From: Cliona cf. orientalis
Lineage: Eukaryota > Porifera > Demospongiae > Clionaida > Clionaidae
Direction: 5' to 3'
Assembly (NCBI GenBank): GCA_963930775.1
Contig: OZ005700.1
Location: forward strand, 6,210,609-6,274,608
DNA: 64,000 nt
Below the pieces are notes generated by a model. The model worked only from the letters and a program-made list of their open reading frames with translations. It had not been told where the DNA came from and made no database searches. Shown one piece after another: positions 58,842 to 64,000 of this stretch (within the stretch, counting starts at the first letter, position 1; the number at the start of each line of letters is the position of its first letter). The position numbers and the translations under genes are program-made.

Positions 58842-61800
58842 TCAATGTTTGCGTGGAGTGGTGGGGGTGTAACCAACTAGCACTTCCAGAATGAAGTAGA
58901 GAGCATTCCTGAGCGAGCGTGCAGCCTTCCACAGCACACCTTCCACTGCCTCCCCCCACTCCTCTTGATCAGCTCCCTCGCTACCAGTCCCTCCTCCACT
59001 GTGGGGAAGGAGAACTGACATGGCTCGGAGGTGGAGAGCATCACTTCCCATCCCACCCGCAAATGTTGCATTGAATCGAATGTTCATTCCGGAAGTCATA
59101 TTGAGTACAGTGGCTTTGAACTTACTGGGCACAGTCAGTGTGGTAGATATATTCACTTTGTTGCTGCTAGCTAAGGGCATGTCCAGGTTGATCTCGTACG
59201 TGAAGGCATAATTGTGCTGAAAGTGGCATTTTGATGGGACGCATGTGGTCATGTCCTCTCAATTGCCACACATTGGCTCACTCTCACCAAACAGGCATGT
59301 CAAGGTGATCTTAAGGGAGCTAGGGAGCGAAGCAAGGCTGGCTGAATGAGTATTTGCCATCTCGGAGATTTTTATATTCTTAATCGTACCCTGGCTTTCA
59401 AATAAGCGGCCCTCAAGGTGCAAGCAGTTGATCTGTGTTTGGATCATGTTGCCACCGTACCAGTTGCTGGGACCACAGTATTCGGTATACTGCTCTAGTG
59501 TGACAGTTGGTAGAGTCCCAGGGTCGTGACGCTTGGCATAGAGGCTACTACCAATGAGGATAACAGGAATAACCAGTAAGATTTGGGAGAGATAGATGTA
59601 CTCCAGAGGGATATTCAACCATTTTGCCTCCTTGATCTGCTGGAATTTTGTAGCAATGAAGACAACACCAATCGAGGCGATTGTCACAACTGCAAGAGAT
59701 ATGAAGAATTCTTGGGATATACCGTAATAATATAAGAAGTATACAGGGGAGACCAGAAAGACGATAGGAAAAAAGGGCACACAACTGATAAGCCCGATCC
59801 CCAGCATTCCAGTATACATGAGGTGATCCACAGAACTAAAAGAGAAAAAGTTGCGACAGAGGACAAACCAACCAGTGCAGATGATGTATGGGCCAAGACC
59901 AGAGAAGATATTGGCCCAAGTTTTAGTGAACAAAAGATAGCATACTATAGTGAGATGGAGTGGAAACTGAATAAAGCTCACGAGATTGATGGTAAACGAA
60001 TAGCCTCCAAAAAATGGAATTGACACAATATTTTTAGCTATGAGGAAGAAAAAATCAGGGATAGGATACAATTGCCTGATCACAAGGAGAAAAGCATAAA
60101 TCCATGACAACAAGCGACCAGCAAGAGATGCTAACAGCACAGGAGAGCTGTATATTTCAAATTGGAGAAAAACCCCAACCATGAAGAAGCCAGCAAGCAT
60201 TGCTAAGATCTCATTGAGATAAGGCACCTGGTGGGCCAGGCCTAGCGAGAAAACAGCAACCATCATGGCTATGAAGAAGGTCAGATAGGGAATCATCGAA
60301 CGAGTTATAAGCTTGGACTGTGATATGGTCGGGTCAATCTTATTTTTGGAATCTGTGCTGTAATATTGAAATATCGTAATAAACTCCTGTTGCATAAATG
60401 CACCCATTGAATTTGCTGCCACTTGGAGGGTGGCTATGATCATTGCTATAAGGGCGCCTGCCAATACTGCAGAGAATATAGTGGATACAATAAAATTGAG
60501 TGTAAGCATGGGCACAAGGTAGATGGCCACAAGCCAGTAGAACTGCTTGGTGGGAATATAGGACCATATCCACGCCACCCCACGCTTCTCAATCGTCTTC
60601 AACAGCACATTCTTGACATAAGCCAATGTCTGCTTTGGATACTCGGAGACCTACATGTACATGTGTATATGAAAAATTAATGTTAACCATACACAGATAA
60701 TAATACTGCCATGATTCTAGGCCATGACTACTAATTTTTTAATACATGTAGTTATAGTATGTGCACCACACATAAGCAACAGGGGTTGTCATTGTTTGTG
60801 TGTAATGATTTTGGTCTCGAACCCCTAGCCACGAGTTCAATTCCCATTTGGACTTTGCTGTTGGGGCTTTTGAGCAAATTATTTTATCTTCCGATTGCTC
60901 CAGCATACCTACATTTAGTTGTAAAATAGGGACCTGGCTTTGGCTGGGATAGCGATATGCGCATGCTGCAGTGGCGTTCCCAGGATTTGAAGGAGGGGGG
61001 GGTGCTAGGACATTCATGCGCAAAGCACATGCACCAAAAATTAGCCACGCCCCCAAAACGATCACGTCCCAAATTAAATGTGTTCTTGAAGATAGCTGGC
61101 TGACAAACAAGGCTATCTTAGGCCAAGTAGTGATCAGAAATTGCTGTTTAGGGAGTGAATTTTAGAGGCCAGTAATTTATTTGTCATCAGTAACAATATT
61201 TGTCACAGTGAGCTACTGAGCTGGCTCAGGTTGTGCCAGAGCTGATGGGGGGTGCTCCAGCACTGACTAGAGGGGCTCAATACTCATGGACTAGGGGACA
61301 TGATCATGTTAGTGGCAGCTCCTTAATCCATTTCCACTGCCACATTTGATATCATCACACATTATTATTAGATTTGCTCTCAAATTTGGCCTTTTAATTA
61401 CTGTCATCTCTACTGACCTTTTTGATGATGTTAGCATTAGAGAAGTCCTTCATCTGTTCAGGGGTGAGTCCTCTCATCTCGCCTTGTGGGGAACCCATCT
61501 CTCCACGGGCGTATGTCATGGCCGCCTCAGCAAACGCCTCTTCAGTAACCTAGTGGAAATCATAATACCGACACATGAAATAATGGGATAGCACGTGGAC
61601 ACGTTCCCCAGGAAAAAATTAGTGTACATGTACATAACAATTGTACATCTATGAAATGTAGTAGCTTATGGATCAAACTGTGCCCTTACTTTTCAGACTC
61701 AATTGAAATTATGAATACAACATTTCGCCCTAAGAGCTTCTTCATGGTTTGATCAAATTATATTAAGCTACTACATTTCATCTATGGAATCAGCACTAAG

Positions 61801-62411
61801 ATCACTATTCAGATACATCTGTTGGATACCACACAGGTACATGATGTAGTTTACATGCATACCTCATCTTTCTTATTGATAACCAAGGCATCGTGCATTA
61901 GCCTGTTGATGGAGCCCTCCAGCATCTTGGATGATTTCTTCAAATGCACTGCACCTTCTGCTTCCAGTAGGCTTTTTGCCTTTTGGGAGATCTCCTTCCT
62001 TGGAATGGCCTCTTGTCCACATGCCATCTTATGGAACATGGACTTAGCCGCCAGTCGGACTTGCTTCTCTGTCGACGTGGCATCTGTCATGACCTCCATT
62101 TCTCGTACCAATTCACTCGGAAGAACCACTGTAGGGGGGAGGGCAGGAGCAGACTCAAGGAACGATTTCATCCACACGGAAGCATCGTCCACCCCTTTCT
62201 CTGAAGCACTGATTATCTTCTTGATTGATTTGGTGAGGATATCTGTATCCTGAAAGCTGGATTGCTCTGCTTGTGAGTACAACTTCAGTCCTTCCCTGTA
62301 CGCCTTTCCTCCATCCTCTGCCTCGCTCTCGCGATCGGATGAGATGATAAATCCAGGTTCTTCGATGCCGCTACCCGCAGTTTCACCAACGTTTCGTCTT
62401 CTAACTTCCAT
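58842..62411 (-). CDS. WFS1: Wolframin (WFS1) homologue with one in-frame TGA
   Basis: Exons 62411-61863, 61549-61418 and 60650-58842, all phase 0, 829 codons against 890 residues in human. The N-terminus is cytosolic and helical, with Sel1-like spacing (AYREGLKLYSQAEQ, EEAFAEAAMTYARGEMG). About ten hydrophobic segments follow (FYWLVAIYLVPMLTLNFIV, MIPYLTFFIAMMVAVFSLG). The lumenal C-terminal domain has LEQYTEYCGPSNWYGGNMI, INCLHLEG and CLFGESEPMC, closely matching vertebrate wolframin. A TGA at 59261-59259 lies between MCGN and EDMTTC, and the same frame then continues 137 codons to KH and a TGA at 58842, covering the rest of the lumenal domain. Wolframin is an ER membrane protein in calcium homeostasis and the stress response. 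The TGA is a polymorphic or mutational nonsense, a sequence error, or readthrough. Confidence 0.93.
60780..60960 (+). mobile_element. tRNA-derived SINE with a conserved metazoan-type core
   Basis: A B-box-like GAGTTCAATTCCC at 60834-60846 is followed by a body with GGGGCTTTTGAGCAAATTAT, GATTGCTCCAGC, TTAGTTGTAAAATAGGGACC and TGG. The series TTGxGCAA...CTCCAG...AGxTGTAAAAxxGGxACCTGG is the conserved central domain found in SINEs of many animals. It lies in WFS1 intron 2. Confidence 0.65.
60970..61110 (+). repeat. Repeat piece with GTGGCGTTCCCAGGATTT start
   Basis: CAGTGGCGTTCCCAGGATTT followed by a G run and TTAGCCACGCCCCC resembles the ends of widespread animal DNA elements. The TTAGCCACGCCCCC phrase also occurs near 4415. 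Confidence 0.45.
61646..61782. mobile_element. Hairpin element in WFS1 intron 1
   Basis: ATGAAATGTAGTAGCTTATG and ATCAAA at the left face the inverted TTTGATCAAATTA and AGCTACTACATTTCAT at the right, about 137 bases in total. Confidence 0.75.
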
Positions 62412-62764
62412 ATCCAGTCGCTTTATACTTTATCCTCTCTGAATACACCCACGCTTGAGCGCTCTGAACACGGAACTTAAGCTCCAAGACTCCACCTTGC
62501 ACTATAGCAAATGAATTATTTGCTGACTCGGCGAATTGTTTTCCCATGTGACTGTCATGTGACCAAGCTTAAAAGACAGGAAACAAGATGGAGGCGCGGA
62601 AGAGTGCTGTTTCGGTGGACAACTAGTGCTCTGTATGGTTTCTAAAGAAGAATCCGGGTGAATCCGACAGAACTTCCCCCTTCTAGTCTATGTTATGCTA
62701 GCTGACGGTTGCAGATAGTGTTCATTTGAACTGAGCAAGTCAAAGGATCTGCAAGTGGACCAAA
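62412..62764. promoter_or_regulatory. Shared promoter region of WFS1 (-) and PP2A B55 (+)
   Basis: 353 bases separate the divergent start codons. It includes CATGTGAC (62549-62556) and TCATGTGACC (62562-62571), two close E-box-like sites, and no TATA box. CCAAAATGGCGGCGGGAG at the B55 start resembles a YY1-type AAAATGGCGGC initiator. Confidence 0.6.
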
Positions 62765-64000
62765 ATGGCGGCGGGAGGTAAGCTTCAAAGGGAATACGGG
62801 AGACAAGTATCTTGCCCACTAGGAGCCTTATTTACGCACTGAATAGATGGAAATTGGAAGGGATTGTCCGAGTGAGCTTTAAACGAGGCTCATACACTCC
62901 GTACACTTACAAATTCCGCTCGTTCTGCTGCCCCTCTGGTGCACTTGAGGTGAACCTAGCGGGTTCTGGTGTATAGTACAGCCCCTCACTTAGCCTTTGA
63001 CTTTCTAGGACTCATATCACGTGTAACTACGCTGTAGGTCACTTATGTCCCCAAACTAAGCTTGTGGGCACGTGAGATTTGAATTTTTGCAGCTTGGAGG
63101 GTCTACCAGGCTGGTGTGACATTATGAGCCTAGATTAATAGCCGTGTGGCTCACTGTTTTATTTTATGTTAAGGAGGATGCGGGCCACTTGGAGAAAGGG
63201 AGGGAAGGATAGAATGGTGTGGTTTGGATCATATTCCTGCATTGTTGAGCTACGTAGTTTGCATTTCCTGCATCGGGGTGTGTTTGCTGAGTCAGCTATA
63301 ATATTGTGGAGATGTGTGCACTCCTCATTTTGATGATATGCTCCACTCGTTGTGCTGCAGGTGGAGGAGGAGAGATACCTTGGTGCTTCTCCCAGGTCAA
63401 GGGAACCATAGAAGATGAAGTGGCAGATGGTGAGGACACTGATATGTATTATGTCACCTGCCTAAAAGTGTTCCCCAACCACATCGGGGATAGAAGAAAT
63501 GGTGGCAGGTGTATGGTGAATGGGTGCATGCTACGCAGCACATTTTCATAATTCCTTCTCTCTCCCCCCTCTCTCTCACTAGCTGCCTAGCTAATTTGAT
63601 TACTCTATTAACTGACCATATTCAGCACATCGGGATAGGAATTGCGCTATTGGGTCTGGTAGTTATTTCAGTCACGGAATCTGAAGCTGTCCAAACTGTG
63701 ATCAAATATTCATAAATTCTACTTGCATGTTTCATTTCACATTTAATATGACCTCAGTAGAACTGTCTGTTAGGAATCTTGCGTGTGGGGGCTAGGGCAG
63801 GCACTCTGTAGCCGTTTCAAACTTGCCTAAATTGGGAAAGCCATGTCTCATTTCTGACCTCTGACCTTTCTTCTGAATCTGCTCGCTCAGAAGTATTGTT
63901 TTTTTTTTTAGTTTAGGTGTTCCTAGAGCAGCTAGCCCGGCGCCTCTGTCCACATCGCTTGATCAAAGCTAACTAAAGGGGAACTGTAATTATTGAATGC
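62765..64000 (+). CDS. PPP2R2A: PP2A regulatory subunit B55 (PPP2R2 family), first two exons, 3' partial
   Basis: Exon 1 is 62765-62777 (MAAG plus one base, donor GTAAGC); exon 2 is 63361-63429, reading GGGEIPWCFSQVKGTIEDEVAD, donor GTGAGG, phase 1. This is the conserved start of B55 proteins, where the family reads WCFSQVKG followed by an acidic stretch. B55 is a seven-blade WD40 subunit that targets PP2A to substrates. The WD40 blades are beyond the window; nothing in 63430-64000 looks like the next exon. Which B55 paralogue it corresponds to cannot be said, since sponges probably have one ancestral gene. Confidence 0.9.

Noticed and set aside
59259..59261. Selenocysteine codon in wolframin
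   Set aside because: No SECIS element was recognised and the family has no known Sec; a simple nonsense change or error is more economical.

Overview
The window looks like an animal nuclear genome, most probably a demosponge of the Amphimedon type. The evidence is many-exon genes with short GT-AG introns, metazoan-specific genes (wolframin, GOLGA7, PP2A B55, INPP5F/SAC2, a Deltex-type RING ligase), Death-fold and ankyrin-Roc-COR architectures, a beta-helix plus multi-TM protein of a type abundant in sponges, and dense small inverted-repeat elements. The organism call is an inference; no mitochondrial or rRNA marker is present. All exon structures below were read by eye from splice sites and reading phase, not from RNA.

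Layout. (1) 1725-22964 (+): a 16-exon reading frame joining an N-terminal KH/RRM-like region, a macrodomain, three Death-fold domains, a C3HC4 RING and a Deltex C-terminal (DTC) domain. In vertebrates the macro and RING-DTC halves are the separate partner proteins PARP9 and DTX3L. Its last intron (8.2 kb) holds a complete beta-helix/multi-TM gene (16184-19315) bracketed by inverted copies of a repeat. (2) 23623-24697 (+): a 227-residue transmembrane adaptor-like protein with almost no ectodomain. (3) 25567-29095 (-): a broken partial copy of the 3' end of INPP5F. (4) 31812-38093 (+): an ankyrin/novel-repeat/Roc/COR/Death protein with one apparent frameshift. (5) 38200-38600 (+): a broken 3' copy of the adaptor gene. 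(6) 39751-56241 (-): full INPP5F/SAC2 homologue, 23 exons. (7) 56533-58214 (+): GOLGA7. (8) 58842-62411 (-): wolframin with one in-frame TGA. (9) 62765 onward (+): first two exons of PP2A B55, running off the window.

Two large-scale structures organise the middle. About 24.3-30.0 kb and 38.2-44.7 kb are two copies of one segment containing the convergent adaptor and INPP5F 3' ends. Each copy keeps one of the two genes complete and truncates the other, as expected if a tandem duplication broke inside both genes; the Roc-Death gene now lies between the copies. The right-hand part (56-64 kb) is compact: INPP5F/GOLGA7 and wolframin/B55 are head-to-head with 291 bp and 353 bp between start codons, and GOLGA7 and wolframin converge.

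Functional themes are innate-immune or stress-type signalling (macro/Deltex, Death, Roc-COR, adaptor), phosphoinositide and palmitoylation trafficking (INPP5F, GOLGA7), and ER homeostasis (wolframin). Introns and intergenic DNA are heavily colonised by non-autonomous inverted-repeat elements of at least six families, one tRNA-like pol III promoter, one SINE with a conserved core, and a 2.6 kb foldback element whose arms are made of minisatellite repeats.
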